The notes: generated by a model not told the origin, from the sequence alone. A stretch of DNA of 64,000 nt from Natronospirillum sp965602035 (GCA_965602035.1 OZ271919.1:2604001-2668000), one strand, 5' to 3'. Positions 1-8,070 are shown, numbered from the stretch's first letter. Made by a program: numbers and translations.

Positions 1-164
1 GCCAGCAGCATGCCGCCGGTGCCTGCCCACACCCAGGGGTTGGAGAATGCCGGGGTCTGCCAGAGACTTCGGGTCAGAGACCGGCAGTTGAACAGGAACG
101 TGGTCTGCACCACCACAAAAAGGGTCACCGCCAGCGTGCGGGCCTCTTCGACCGATTCACCCTA
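1..164 (-). pseudogene. Continuation of the P-type ATPase frame beyond the amber codon
   Basis: Reading the minus strand in the frame of the upstream ATPase, the codon at 162-164 is TAG. It is followed by 53 open codons up to the window edge. These include VEEARTLAVTLFV, FLFNCRSLTRS and FSNPWVW, which are typical of the C-terminal helices of P2-type ATPases. No frame shift is needed, so a single substitution (for example CAG to TAG, Gln to stop) explains the break. The true C-terminus lies outside the window. Confidence 0.8.
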
Positions 165-2558
165 GTGCAGGGCCCATTCGAACAGGCCGAAGGCGCCCAC
201 GAGCAGCAGCAGACCCGCCAGCAGAATTCGGGTCGTTGTCTCGACCGTAAGGAAGAATTGCTGCGGCGGACGTGGCGGCCGGTCCATCAGCCCGGCTTCC
301 CTCGGTTCGAACGCCAGCATCAGCCCCAGAAATATCGCTGCCGTCATGTTGAGCCAGAGCGCCTGTACCGGCAGTACCGGGAGAGTAACGCCCAGAAGAA
401 TCGCCAGCATGATGACCAGGCCCTGGCCAATGTTAGTCGGAAGCACCCAGGTTATGAATTTGACCAGGTTGTCATAAACGTTTCGCCCCACACCGACAGC
501 GCGCTCGATACTCGCAAAATTGTCGTCGGCGAGAACCATATCGGCTGCCTCACGGGCAACCTCGGTACCGCCACGGCCCATAGCCACGCCAATGTCCGCC
601 TGGCGCAACGCCGGCGCATCGTTAACGCCATCGCCGGTCATGGCCACTACGTGGCCGAGTCCCTGCAAGGCATGAACCAGCCGGAGCTTCTGCTCCGGCG
701 CGACCCGGGCAAAGACCGACACATGAGCGACCTTCTCGGTCAGTTCTGCGTCGGTCAAATGTGCAATGTCGCGGCCGGTCAGGGGCGGCTCCCGGTCAGT
801 TGCCGACAAGCCGATCCGGGCTGCTATGGCGCGGGCCGTAAGTGCGTGGTCACCCGTAATCATCTTGATCTGGATGCCAGCCCGCTGACATTCGGCGACT
901 GCCCTGATGGCCTCTTCGCGCGGGGGATCCATCATGGCCTGAACGCCCACCATGGTGAGCGCAGGATCCGATAGCCAGCTTGCGTCGATCGAATCAGCGC
1001 CCTCGGGCGCGTCCATCCAGGCCACTGCCAGAACGCGCAGGCCATCCTCTGCCAACCGATTCGCACGAGCATGCCAGGCTTCCGCATCCAGTGGTTCCAT
1101 TTCACCGTCTGCTCTGAGTTGATGGCTGCATCGCGCCAGAATGGCCTCAAGAGACCCTTTGACCAGGAGCCGGCACCGGCCATCGTCCCATTGATTCAGC
1201 GTGGCCATATACTGGCGTTCCGATTCAAACGGCACGACGTCCAGTCGCGGGTAGTGGTGGCGCGCGCGGCTGACGTCGAAGCCGGCCTTTGTGGCTGCGG
1301 TCAGCAAGGCGCCCTCGGTTGGGTCGCCGCGGACGGACCAGATGCCATCCTGTTCAATCAGATCGCTGTCATTGCAGAGCAGTCCGCCCAGCAGGCAGTC
1401 TCTGAGGCCTTCCGGCAGGCTGGGTGTGCGCAGACTTTCGCCATCGTCCCCGCTGACTGTGCCTTCCGGGTGATACCCGTTACCGGTTACCGTGTACTCG
1501 TCCAGATCCACCGCGATACTCTGCACAGTCATCTGGTTCTCGGTCAGTGTTCCGGTTTTATCGGAGCAGACTACCGTTGTAGAGCCGAGTGTCTCGACTG
1601 CCGGAAGCTTGCGGACAATGGCGTTGGCCCGCGCCATACGCCGAACGCCGATGGCGAGTGTAATGGTAACCACCGCAGGAAGACCCTCCGGAATGGCCGC
1701 CACCGAAAGCGCTACTGCCGCAACAAAGGTGGCTTGCCAGGTCTCTCCTCTGAGGATGCCAACCAGAAAGGTCACTGCAGCCAGGCCGAGAATAATCCAG
1801 AGCAACACTTTGCTGAACCGTTCGATTTTTCGGGTCAGTGGCGTCTGGAGGTTGACGGACTGATGCATCAGCCCGGCTATACGACCCGTTTCGGTCGCAT
1901 CACCGGTGGCCACCACGATACCCTCGGCCGTGCCGTAGGTAACCAGAGTACCGGCGAACGCCAGATTCGCCCGGTCACCCAGCACGGTATCTTCCGGGAG
2001 GGTGCGGGTGTGTTTCTGACTGGCGACCGATTCGCCCGTGAGTGCGGATTCATCGACCTGAAGATCGCGGTTCCGTACCAGGCGCAGATCGGCCGGCACC
2101 TTGTCACCGGACGCCAGCAGAACGCGATCGCCCGGCACCAGATCGGCTGCCGGAACGCTGATTTTTACACCCTCACGAATCACCGTTGCCTGGCTGGACA
2201 GCAGCTGGCGCAGGGCACCAATGGCTTCGGCGGCCTTTGCTTCCTGAAAATAGCCGATCAAGGCGTTGATAATGACCACAGCCAGTATGACGCCACTGTC
2301 GACATATTCCCGCAGGAAAAACGTGACCACGCCAGCGACGAGCAGGATATAGATAAGCGGGTTATGGAACTGAAGCAGCAACCGCATCAGCGGTGACCTG
2401 CCTTTCTGTTCGGTCAGCGTATTGGCGCCGAACCGGTCGCGTCGTTCAGTGACATCGGTCTCGCGGAGCCCGGATTCCCAGTCCACGTTCTGCCCGGAAA
2501 TGACTGCCTCTACGTCCAGGCTGTGCCAGAGAGTGGGTTCATCGGGTCTCGATGGCAT
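162..2558 (-). CDS. P2-type cation-transporting ATPase, cut short by an in-frame TAG
   Basis: ATP-driven inner-membrane cation pump of the P-type family. The N-terminal cation-ATPase domain, TGES (residues 174-177), PEGLP in membrane helix 4 (about residue 290), the phosphorylated aspartate in DKTGTLT (D333) and the hinge motif TGDGVND (641-647) are all intact. PEGLP points to the P2 (Ca2+/Na+/H+-like) class rather than heavy-metal pumps; the ion cannot be told. The product stops at 798 residues, whereas relatives run to about 880-900. The same frame continues past the stop with family-like sequence to the window edge, so the last membrane helices are lost unless the stop is read through. It is probably a recent nonsense mutant or a sequencing error. 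Confidence 0.85.
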   Translation of the reverse strand: MPSRPDEPTLWHSLDVEAVISGQNVDWESGLRETDVTERRDRFGANTLTEQKGRSPLMRLLLQFHNPLIYILLVAGVVTFFLREYVDSGVILAVVIINALIGYFQEAKAAEAIGALRQLLSSQATVIREGVKISVPAADLVPGDRVLLASGDKVPADLRLVRNRDLQVDESALTGESVASQKHTRTLPEDTVLGDRANLAFAGTLVTYGTAEGIVVATGDATETGRIAGLMHQSVNLQTPLTRKIERFSKVLLWIILGLAAVTFLVGILRGETWQATFVAAVALSVAAIPEGLPAVVTITLAIGVRRMARANAIVRKLPAVETLGSTTVVCSDKTGTLTENQMTVQSIAVDLDEYTVTGNGYHPEGTVSGDDGESLRTPSLPEGLRDCLLGGLLCNDSDLIEQDGIWSVRGDPTEGALLTAATKAGFDVSRARHHYPRLDVVPFESERQYMATLNQWDDGRCRLLVKGSLEAILARCSHQLRADGEMEPLDAEAWHARANRLAEDGLRVLAVAWMDAPEGADSIDASWLSDPALTMVGVQAMMDPPREEAIRAVAECQRAGIQIKMITGDHALTARAIAARIGLSATDREPPLTGRDIAHLTDAELTEKVAHVSVFARVAPEQKLRLVHALQGLGHVVAMTGDGVNDAPALRQADIGVAMGRGGTEVAREAADMVLADDNFASIERAVGVGRNVYDNLVKFITWVLPTNIGQGLVIMLAILLGVTLPVLPVQALWLNMTAAIFLGLMLAFEPREAGLMDRPPRPPQQFFLTVETTTRILLAGLLLLVGAFGLFEWALH

Positions 2559-2584
2559 TGGGGGCTCCGGGCGTCATGATTATT

Positions 2585-2615
2585 AAAGTCGAAAGTCGAA
2601 AGTCGAAAGTCGAAA
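2585..2615. repeat. Tandem heptamer repeat, 4.4 copies of AAAGTCG
   Basis: Four perfect head-to-tail copies of AAAGTCG plus AAA occupy the short gap between the DksA-like gene end and the ATPase start, about 27 nt upstream of the ATPase ATG on its coding strand. Copy number in such short tandem repeats can change by slippage, which would alter the ATPase leader. No CRISPR-like spacers are present. Confidence 0.85.
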
Positions 2616-2621
2616 CCTGTG

Positions 2622-2963
2622 TCAGCGGTCCGCGCAGCGAATACAGAACGCGACGGTCGGATCAAAGGCAAGGCGCTTTGGGTTGATGTCTTCCTCGCAC
2701 TCGAGACATTCCCCGAAATCGCCGTCCTCGATCCGCTGCAGGGCGTTCCGTGCCGCCTTCAGGCGCTGGCGGTTGCGCCGTTCGGTCGCAAGCGCCATCT
2801 GCTGTGCCTGCAGGGCGTCCATGCGCGACAGCCGTCCGACCTTGGTCTGGTCAAGCTGAACGGTATCGGTTGAACCATCGCCCGCTAGGCTGGCTTCCAA
2901 TTCACTGATAAGGGCTTCCAGTTGTTCCCGGAAACTCGCGAGCTCCTGTTTACCTAACGGCAT
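2622..2963 (-). CDS. DksA/TraR family zinc-finger protein
   Basis: Small (113 aa) transcription factor-like protein of the DksA/TraR family. Members bind RNA polymerase through the secondary channel and modulate initiation, often with ppGpp. A predicted coiled coil (about residues 5-80) precedes a four-cysteine zinc finger with C86, C89, C107 and C110. It is shorter than true DksA (about 150 aa), and the tip lacks an obvious DxxDxA motif, so it is better called DksA-like. It is transcribed toward the P-type ATPase and may share a transcript with it. The gene upstream is divergent. Confidence 0.85.
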   Translation of the reverse strand: MPLGKQELASFREQLEALISELEASLAGDGSTDTVQLDQTKVGRLSRMDALQAQQMALATERRNRQRLKAARNALQRIEDGDFGECLECEEDINPKRLAFDPTVAFCIRCADR

Positions 2964-2989
2964 GGGTTGTCCTCATCAAGAAAATGTTT

Positions 2990-3178
2990 GCCACGGAATC
3001 CACTGAAAAACACGGAAACAGTAAAAAGTCGACCGACCGTTCGCGATGCTCACTGACAGACCACTCGCTGACGCTTGCTGAAGGTCGCGGTCTGTGAGGG
3101 CAAAAGGCCAGATCTGGTTACTCTTTCAGTGTCCTTCCGTGGATTCAGTGGCAAAGATGCGTTCGTGGATTCCGTGGC
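2990..3178. repeat. Paired inverted repeat element A (GGCCACGGAATCC family)
   Basis: Left arm 2990-3020 (GCCACGGAATCCACTG then AAAAACACGGAAAC) and right arm about 3127-3178 (TTCCGTGGATTCAGTGGC, followed by a second TTCGTGGATTCCGTGGC) face each other across about 105 bp of unrelated sequence. The element fills the divergent gap between the DksA-like gene and the sigma-54 activator; its right edge is 69 nt before the activator start. Related arms recur at five other places in the window. No open reading frame is contained. Confidence 0.75.
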
Positions 3179-3247
3179 TCGAAAAGCGTTTAACAGCCAA
3201 CCCGTATAGAATGCCACAGTCAGGATGTCGAAACTAAGGCAAACGCG

Positions 3248-4192
3248 ATGGCACAGACACCTCACAATTTCGGTGGATTGCTTACAGTAGCGCCCAATAT
3301 GCTCGCTTTTATGGAACAGGCGCGTCGCGTGGCCCGAACGGAGGCGTCCATTCTCGTTCGCGGGCAGTCCGGCACCGGCAAGGAGCTCGTGGCAAGGTAT
3401 ATACACCAGCAATCCCGCCGGGCCGGCCAACCGTTCAGCGCCATTAACTGCGCGGCACTGTCACGTGAACTGATCGCCTCCGAGCTGTTCGGCCACAAGA
3501 AAGGCGCTTTCACCGGTGCCACGCATGACCGCACGGGGCTGCTGCAACTGACGGACGGCGGCACCCTGTTTCTGGACGAAATCGCGGAAATGCCGCTGGA
3601 TATTCAGGCGGGGCTCCTGCGCGTTCTGCAGGACCGGTTTTTCACCCCACTGGGGTCGAGTGAAGTGATACATACGGATATTCGGCTGATCTCGGCAACC
3701 CACCAGTCACTTCGGCGCCTGGTAAGTGAAGGTCGGTTCCGCGAAGACCTCATGTACCGGATTCGTGTCGTACCACTATACCTGCCGCGCCTGAAGGCCC
3801 GGCTCGGTGACATCGAGATGCTGATCGACCAATTGCTGTCGGATCTGAACCGTGACAACGAACGCCAAGTCCGTGGCATTGACCCGGGTGCGCTCGACGC
3901 CCTGTTGAGTTGGGACTGGCCCGGTAACATACGCGAGCTGGCTAATGCCATGACATATGCCCACGCTATCGGGGAGGGCAACACGATATTCCTCGCGGAC
4001 CTGCCACCCGAACTTCGTGGTGAGGCCCCGCCTGATGAGACGCCGTCCGTGCAGCAGTACCCCGATGAGCGCGAACGACTACTGGCCCTGCTGCAGCAAC
4101 ACCAGGGACACCGCCAGGCTGTCGCCGACGAGTTGGGAATTTCCCGTGCAACGCTCTGGCGCAGAATGAAGTCGCTGGGTCTGTCGGATTAG
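3248..4192 (+). CDS. Sigma-54-dependent activator without a sensor domain (PspF-like)
   Basis: Bacterial enhancer-binding protein, 314 aa: an AAA+ ATPase that remodels sigma-54 RNA polymerase. The Walker A motif GQSGTGKE (39-46), the sigma-54-contacting loop GAFTGA (86-91) and Walker B LFLDE (107-111) are intact. A Fis-type helix-turn-helix occupies about the last 45 residues. The AAA+ domain starts almost at the N-terminus, so no receiver, GAF or PAS domain is present and control must come from a partner protein or from expression, as for PspF. A perfect 20-bp palindrome and a -24/-12 promoter lie just downstream, which makes the next two genes its likely targets. Confidence 0.92.
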   Translation: MAQTPHNFGGLLTVAPNMLAFMEQARRVARTEASILVRGQSGTGKELVARYIHQQSRRAGQPFSAINCAALSRELIASELFGHKKGAFTGATHDRTGLLQLTDGGTLFLDEIAEMPLDIQAGLLRVLQDRFFTPLGSSEVIHTDIRLISATHQSLRRLVSEGRFREDLMYRIRVVPLYLPRLKARLGDIEMLIDQLLSDLNRDNERQVRGIDPGALDALLSWDWPGNIRELANAMTYAHAIGEGNTIFLADLPPELRGEAPPDETPSVQQYPDERERLLALLQQHQGHRQAVADELGISRATLWRRMKSLGLSD

Positions 4193-4233
4193 GCGCATGA
4201 ATGCTGGCCGGGTTCGGGCCAAGTGATACAAAC

Positions 4234-4253
4234 TGTTTCAACAATATGAAACA
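4234..4253. promoter_or_regulatory. Perfect palindrome, likely enhancer site for the adjacent activator
   Basis: TGTTTCAACAATATGAAACA has 7-bp perfect inverted arms around a 6-bp centre. It lies about 95 bp upstream of the predicted transcription start, the usual distance for a sigma-54 upstream activating sequence, and directly follows the activator gene. A further related half-site (TTGTTGAAA) lies at 4278-4285. Binding by the neighbouring activator is an inference from position and symmetry. Confidence 0.65.
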
Positions 4254-4302
4254 ATTTCAGCATATAAAAACTTAACTTGTTGAAATAAAACAAAAATAAA
4301 AT

Positions 4303-4318
4303 TGGCACGCCATTTGTA
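4303..4318 (+). promoter_or_regulatory. Sigma-54 -24/-12 promoter
   Basis: TGGCACG followed after four bases by TTGTA matches the sigma-54 consensus (TGGCACG-N4-TTGCA) at all key positions, including GG at -24 and a G at -12. The upstream region is AT-rich. It precedes the unrecognised 258-aa gene and its SulP neighbour, with transcription predicted to start near 4329. Confidence 0.85.
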
Positions 4319-4361
4319 ATGTGTATTGCACCGATTCCCCACCACTCAGGGAGCAATACAC

Positions 4362-5138
4362 ATGACAACTCGAATGAGACAGGTGGCAGGCGCCACCGCT
4401 CTGCTCGGTCAGCCCTGCACTTGCATTGACGGCCGAACTGCCGGAGAGCGACACAGTGTTGCCGGCGGCAGCTTCGCACTGTTGATTGACGCTGTGCACG
4501 CGGCAGCGGCCATTAACGGCTCCCGGTTGACCGATGACGATGCCACCAACTGGATCACGGTTTTTGCCCGCGCCGTCGGCCCACTCTACCTGCATTCCGA
4601 TGTTGCCGCCCAGCAACGCATTCTGGCAGCCATGGGGCTGTCGCCGTCGGCGCGGCTCAGCGAATTCAGTGATACACAGCAGCGAGCGTACATTGAACTG
4701 GCAACCCGGGCTGATATGCAGGGCTGTAGCCACCTGCGACTGATGCTCGAGCACCCGCAGGCCTATCACGTCAAGGCCAGAGCGGTTGAACGGCTGCTCC
4801 GACAGTTCTACCGAGCCTGGTTCAACGGTCAGAACGGCGTGCTGTTTGAGGTGCTCACGGGTGCGCATCAGGAGTCCAGTATCGTTATTTCAGAAGCGGA
4901 CGACGGCAACGACCAGGTGTCGCTGTTCTCTGCCGATGAACCGGCCTTCTATTGCAGCCGGCCGACCAAGCGGCAACTACTTCAGCGTCTGGCCGGAGCG
5001 GCCGCTGATGAAGGTTGGATTGCCCCGGCCCAGCGCGAACAGCTGGCTCGCATGGCCTATGACCGGCACAACGCGTCCGCTGAGCAGACACTGGCGACCC
5101 TGGCCCAGCACCTGCCACGGTTTGTGGTTACTCATTGA
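4362..5138 (+). CDS. Protein of unknown function, first gene of the sigma-54 unit
   Basis: I do not recognise this 258-residue protein. The start at 4362 is chosen because CAGGGAG at 4347-4353 is well spaced; upstream in-frame codons precede the ribosome site. No signal peptide or membrane segment is evident. The sequence is rich in alanine, leucine and arginine and looks alpha-helical and soluble, with an early CTC (about residues 19-21) and a central aromatic region containing FYRAWFNGQNGVLFEVL. It is the first gene under the -24/-12 promoter and lies 41 nt before a SulP transporter, so a regulatory or accessory role for the transporter is the simplest guess. Confidence 0.7.
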   Translation: MTTRMRQVAGATALLGQPCTCIDGRTAGERHSVAGGSFALLIDAVHAAAAINGSRLTDDDATNWITVFARAVGPLYLHSDVAAQQRILAAMGLSPSARLSEFSDTQQRAYIELATRADMQGCSHLRLMLEHPQAYHVKARAVERLLRQFYRAWFNGQNGVLFEVLTGAHQESSIVISEADDGNDQVSLFSADEPAFYCSRPTKRQLLQRLAGAAADEGWIAPAQREQLARMAYDRHNASAEQTLATLAQHLPRFVVTH

Positions 5139-5179
5139 TACGAATTCGCTGCGCTGTCGAAGCGCTCACAAGGAGACTG

Positions 5180-6883
5180 ATGATGAAAACAGAGAAACAC
5201 GACCCAGCGGCGTACCGCTTCCTGCCGGCGCTGGAGTGGATGACTCAGTACCGGAAGGCTGACCTGCGCGGTGACCTGGTCGCGGGTATTACCGTCGCCA
5301 TGATGCTGATTCCCCAGGCTATGTCATACGCCATGTTGGCAGGGCTGCCGCCCTATATCGGGCTCTATGCCTCGGTAGTTCCATTGATTGTATACGCCTT
5401 GTTCGGCACCTCAAGGCAGTTGGCCGTCGGTCCTGTGGCAATGGTCGCTCTGCTGGTCTCCAGCGGCGTCGGCGCCATTGCGGAAACGGGCAGTGAACAG
5501 TACGTGATGCTGACGATATTGCTGGCGCTGATGGTCGGTATCATTCAATTCGGAATGGGGCTTTTCCGGCTGGGGTTTCTTACCAACTTTCTGTCACATC
5601 CTGTGATTTCAGGCTTTACCAGCGCCGCCGCGCTGATCATTGGCTTCAGCCAACTGAAACACATCGTGGGCCTGCCGTTGCCCCGGACGGAAAATATTGC
5701 AGAAACACTCTGGATGACGCTGACCCAGTTAAGTGACATCAACCCGGCTGCATTGGTGATCGGTGTTTCGGGCATTATTCTGCTGCTCGCACTGAAACGG
5801 GTCAGTTCACTGCTGCCCGGCGCCATGATTGCGGTCGTGATTGCCACGCTGGCGGTATGGATGTTTGATCTGAACGCAGCCGCTGGCGTTTCCATTGTCG
5901 GTACGGTTCCGGCGGGCTTCCCGGAGTTATCTGCCCCGCGTATAAGCTCGGGCAATCTGCTCGACCTGTTGCCAATCGCCATCACCATTTCGCTGGTTGG
6001 CTTCATGGAAAGCATCGCCGTCGCCAAGAAAATCGCCAGCCGCCGGCAGTACGAAATTGACCCCAACCGGGAGTTGGTGGGGCTTGGACTCGCCAACATC
6101 GCCGGAGCATTCTTCAAGGCCATGCCGGTCACCGGTGGCTTCAGCCGCACCGCCGTGAACGACAATGCCGGCGCCAATACCGGGCTGGCGGCCATCATCA
6201 CGGCCGTGTTGATCGGTATTGCTCTGCTGTTTCTCACGCCGCTGTTCTACTACATCCCCAATGCCATTCTGGGGTCTGTGATCATGGTTGCGGTGTTCGG
6301 GTTGATCGACCTGCAGGAAGTGAAACACCTGTGGAAGGTCAAGCGCGATGATCTGGCTCTGCTTGGTATCACCTTTTTCGCCACTCTCATTCTGGGTGTC
6401 AAGACAGGCATCTTCCTGGCGGTTGGTGTATCGCTTGTGTGGTTCGTCATCAAAACGACCCGGCCCCATTATGCGGTGCTGGGCCGGCTCCCGGGCACCG
6501 ACGCCTACCGCAATGTGGCCCGACACGAAAACCTGAAAACCGAGCCCGGCGTGCTCGCGGTGCGCATCGACGCGCAGCTGTACTACGGCAATGTCAGCTT
6601 CCTGAAAGACATGCTGAAGCAGGCGGAGGCCAGGATGAATGAAGAACTGCGGGTAGTGGTTCTCGACGCGTCGGCGATCAACCAGCTCGACTCTTCCGCA
6701 GACACAGCACTGCACGAGACGCTGCGCGACTACAGAGCACGGGGTGTGGAGCTTCTGATGGCCAACGTAAAAGGTCCGGTGATGGATGTCATGAAACGCA
6801 GTGGCTTCGTGGAAGCGTTGGGACGCGACAATTTCTACCTGACCGTCAGCGATGCCATGGCGGCTGCACGGGAAAGGAGTTAA
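5180..6883 (+). CDS. SulP family inorganic anion transporter with STAS domain
   Basis: Inner-membrane transporter of the SulP (SLC26) family, 567 aa. The early signature AMSYAMLAGLPPYIGLYAS is the classic first-helix region. About 12 membrane segments run to about residue 420, followed by a cytoplasmic STAS domain (about 435-560, with LRVVVLDASAINQLDSSA). Family substrates include sulfate, bicarbonate and other anions; sequence alone does not decide. AAGGAG at 5170-5175 supports the ATG at 5180 (or 5183). The gene follows an unknown protein under a sigma-54 promoter and precedes persulfide oxidation genes, which favours a sulfur-related anion. Confidence 0.9.
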   Translation: MMKTEKHDPAAYRFLPALEWMTQYRKADLRGDLVAGITVAMMLIPQAMSYAMLAGLPPYIGLYASVVPLIVYALFGTSRQLAVGPVAMVALLVSSGVGAIAETGSEQYVMLTILLALMVGIIQFGMGLFRLGFLTNFLSHPVISGFTSAAALIIGFSQLKHIVGLPLPRTENIAETLWMTLTQLSDINPAALVIGVSGIILLLALKRVSSLLPGAMIAVVIATLAVWMFDLNAAAGVSIVGTVPAGFPELSAPRISSGNLLDLLPIAITISLVGFMESIAVAKKIASRRQYEIDPNRELVGLGLANIAGAFFKAMPVTGGFSRTAVNDNAGANTGLAAIITAVLIGIALLFLTPLFYYIPNAILGSVIMVAVFGLIDLQEVKHLWKVKRDDLALLGITFFATLILGVKTGIFLAVGVSLVWFVIKTTRPHYAVLGRLPGTDAYRNVARHENLKTEPGVLAVRIDAQLYYGNVSFLKDMLKQAEARMNEELRVVVLDASAINQLDSSADTALHETLRDYRARGVELLMANVKGPVMDVMKRSGFVEALGRDNFYLTVSDAMAAARERS

Positions 6884-6889
6884 CCGATC

Positions 6890-6990
6890 GTAGGCTGCTG
6901 TTGGCTGCGTGCTTGCACTCGCACTGTGGGCTGCGTCCATGGGAGCACACGAGGTCACGTTCAAGATGCGTGGCTAAACCCACAGCCTAC
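6890..6990. repeat. Palindromic repeat of the GTAGGCTG/CAGCCTAC family
   Basis: The segment begins GTAGGCTG and ends with the exact reverse complement CAGCCTAC. Internally it repeats GGCTGCGTGCTTGCA and GGCTGCGTCCATGG. Related sequence lies inside repeat elements at 8132-8202 and 50504-50553. It fills the gap between the SulP and persulfide dioxygenase genes and could fold into a long hairpin in the transcript. Confidence 0.65.
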
Positions 6991-7050
6991 AAATCAGCCA
7001 CCACGGTCAACGGTGAGTGAGAGATGCGAACGATCTGTTCACGGTCAACA

Positions 7051-7064
7051 ACCTGAATTCAGGT
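7051..7064. promoter_or_regulatory. 14-bp palindrome just upstream of a promoter
   Basis: ACCTGAATTCAGGT is a perfect palindrome ending 2 bp before the -35 hexamer of the persulfide dioxygenase promoter. Its position fits an activator or second regulator site. No regulator is assigned. Confidence 0.4.
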
Positions 7065-7065
7065 T

Positions 7066-7093
7066 TTGACATTAGAAAACACTAATATATAAT
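7066..7093 (+). promoter_or_regulatory. Consensus sigma-70 promoter with operator-like repeat in the spacer
   Basis: TTGACA (7066-7071) and TATAAT (7088-7093) are perfect -35 and -10 hexamers, 16 bp apart. The spacer carries the perfect inverted repeat ATTAG-N6-CTAAT (7071-7086), so a bound repressor would block polymerase directly. Related persulfide dioxygenase genes are controlled by ArsR-type sulfide sensors (BigR/SqrR/YgaV) at AT-rich operators over the promoter; that assignment here is inference, since no such regulator gene is in the window. Confidence 0.8.
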
Positions 7094-7141
7094 GTGTTCA
7101 AACGTTGAGTGGCAACGGTGCCACTCGCAAAGGAGGTTGAA

Positions 7142-8017
7142 ATGAGCAACATCGCTATCAAGACATTCTACGATGACGCGACCAATACACTGACTTATGT
7201 AGTCTCGGACCCGGCGACAAAAGACGCGGTGGTCATTGACCCGGTGCTGGATTACAACCCCATCGGCAGCAAAGTCTCAGATGAGTCTTTCCAGAAAGTG
7301 GTCGACTATGTGAGGGCGGAGGGCCTGAAGCTGCACTACGTTCTTGAGACGCATGCCCATGCCGATCACCTGAGCTCAAGCCAGCTTTTCCGGGATGAGT
7401 TCCCCGGCATTCAGGTGGCCATCAGCGAGCGGATTCGGCAGGTTCAGCACGTATTCAAAGGCGTCTACAACCTGGGTGACCAGTTCGTCACCGACGGCCA
7501 TCAGTTTGATCGGTTGATTGAAGACTATGAAACACTCTCTGCCGGTTCATTGGAGATCAAGGCATTGCCGACACCCGGGCATACACCTGCGTGCAACTCC
7601 TATCTGATCGACGATGCGGTATTTACCGGTGACGCGCTGTTCATGCCGGACTTCGGCACCGGTCGCTGTGACTTCCCGGCCGGCGATGCACGGACACTCT
7701 ACCAGGGTGTAACCGGCAACCTGTACAGCCTGCCCGACGAGACACGCGTGTTCGTCGGTCACGACTACCAGCCCGGAGGCCGTGACCTGGCGTACGAATC
7801 GACCATCGGCGAGGAAAAGGCAAAGAACGTGCAATTGCCGGCGGACCGCAGCGAAGACGACTTCGTGAAGTTCCGTGAAGGCAAGGATGCAACTCTGGCA
7901 GCGCCCAAGCTGATCTACCAGAGCATTCTGGTGAACATAGACGCCGGGAAACTGCCTGAGCAGGAAAGCAATGGTAAGCGGTACCTGAAGATTCCGCTGA
8001 ACATTCAGACCGCCTGA
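7142..8017 (+). CDS. Persulfide (sulfur) dioxygenase, MBL fold
   Basis: Metallo-beta-lactamase-fold enzyme, 291 aa, of the ETHE1/Blh group, which oxidises glutathione persulfide to sulfite with O2 and iron. The metal motif THAHADH (H71, H73, D75, H76), LPTPGHTPACN, FTGDALFMPDFGTGRCDFP and VFVGHDYQP follow the family order. AGGAGG at 7131-7136 fixes the ATG at 7142. It is followed by a terminator and two YeeE/YedE genes, the usual partners in bacterial sulfide-detoxification clusters. The strong promoter with a spacer operator suggests induction by reactive sulfur. Confidence 0.93.
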   Translation: MSNIAIKTFYDDATNTLTYVVSDPATKDAVVIDPVLDYNPIGSKVSDESFQKVVDYVRAEGLKLHYVLETHAHADHLSSSQLFRDEFPGIQVAISERIRQVQHVFKGVYNLGDQFVTDGHQFDRLIEDYETLSAGSLEIKALPTPGHTPACNSYLIDDAVFTGDALFMPDFGTGRCDFPAGDARTLYQGVTGNLYSLPDETRVFVGHDYQPGGRDLAYESTIGEEKAKNVQLPADRSEDDFVKFREGKDATLAAPKLIYQSILVNIDAGKLPEQESNGKRYLKIPLNIQTA

Positions 8018-8024
8018 CCCATTC

Positions 8025-8045
8025 AGCCCAGGGATGGGCTTTTTG
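8025..8045 (+). terminator. Rho-independent terminator
   Basis: AGCCCA-GGGA-TGGGCT forms a 6-bp stem followed at once by a T run, 7 nt after the persulfide dioxygenase stop codon. It should reduce, and may separate, transcription into the YeeE genes. Confidence 0.8.
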
Positions 8046-8070
8046 CAGGCCACGAAATTTTTATCTGGTT

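Noticed and set aside
162..164. TAG in the ATPase as pyrrolysine or programmed recoding
   Set aside because: Other genes here appear to use normal codes, no recoding hairpin is evident and P-type ATPases are not known to use pyrrolysine; a point mutation is simpler.
1071..2396. 441-codon open frame on the plus strand
   Set aside because: Lies wholly antisense to the P-type ATPase, has no family features and a cysteine/histidine/glutamine-rich composition typical of antisense frames in GC-rich DNA.
2585..2615. Heptamer array as a CRISPR array
   Set aside because: Repeats are 7 bp, contiguous and without spacers.
5927..6964. 345-codon open frame opposite the SulP gene
   Set aside because: Antisense shadow of a clear transporter gene; no recognisable domain or ribosome site.
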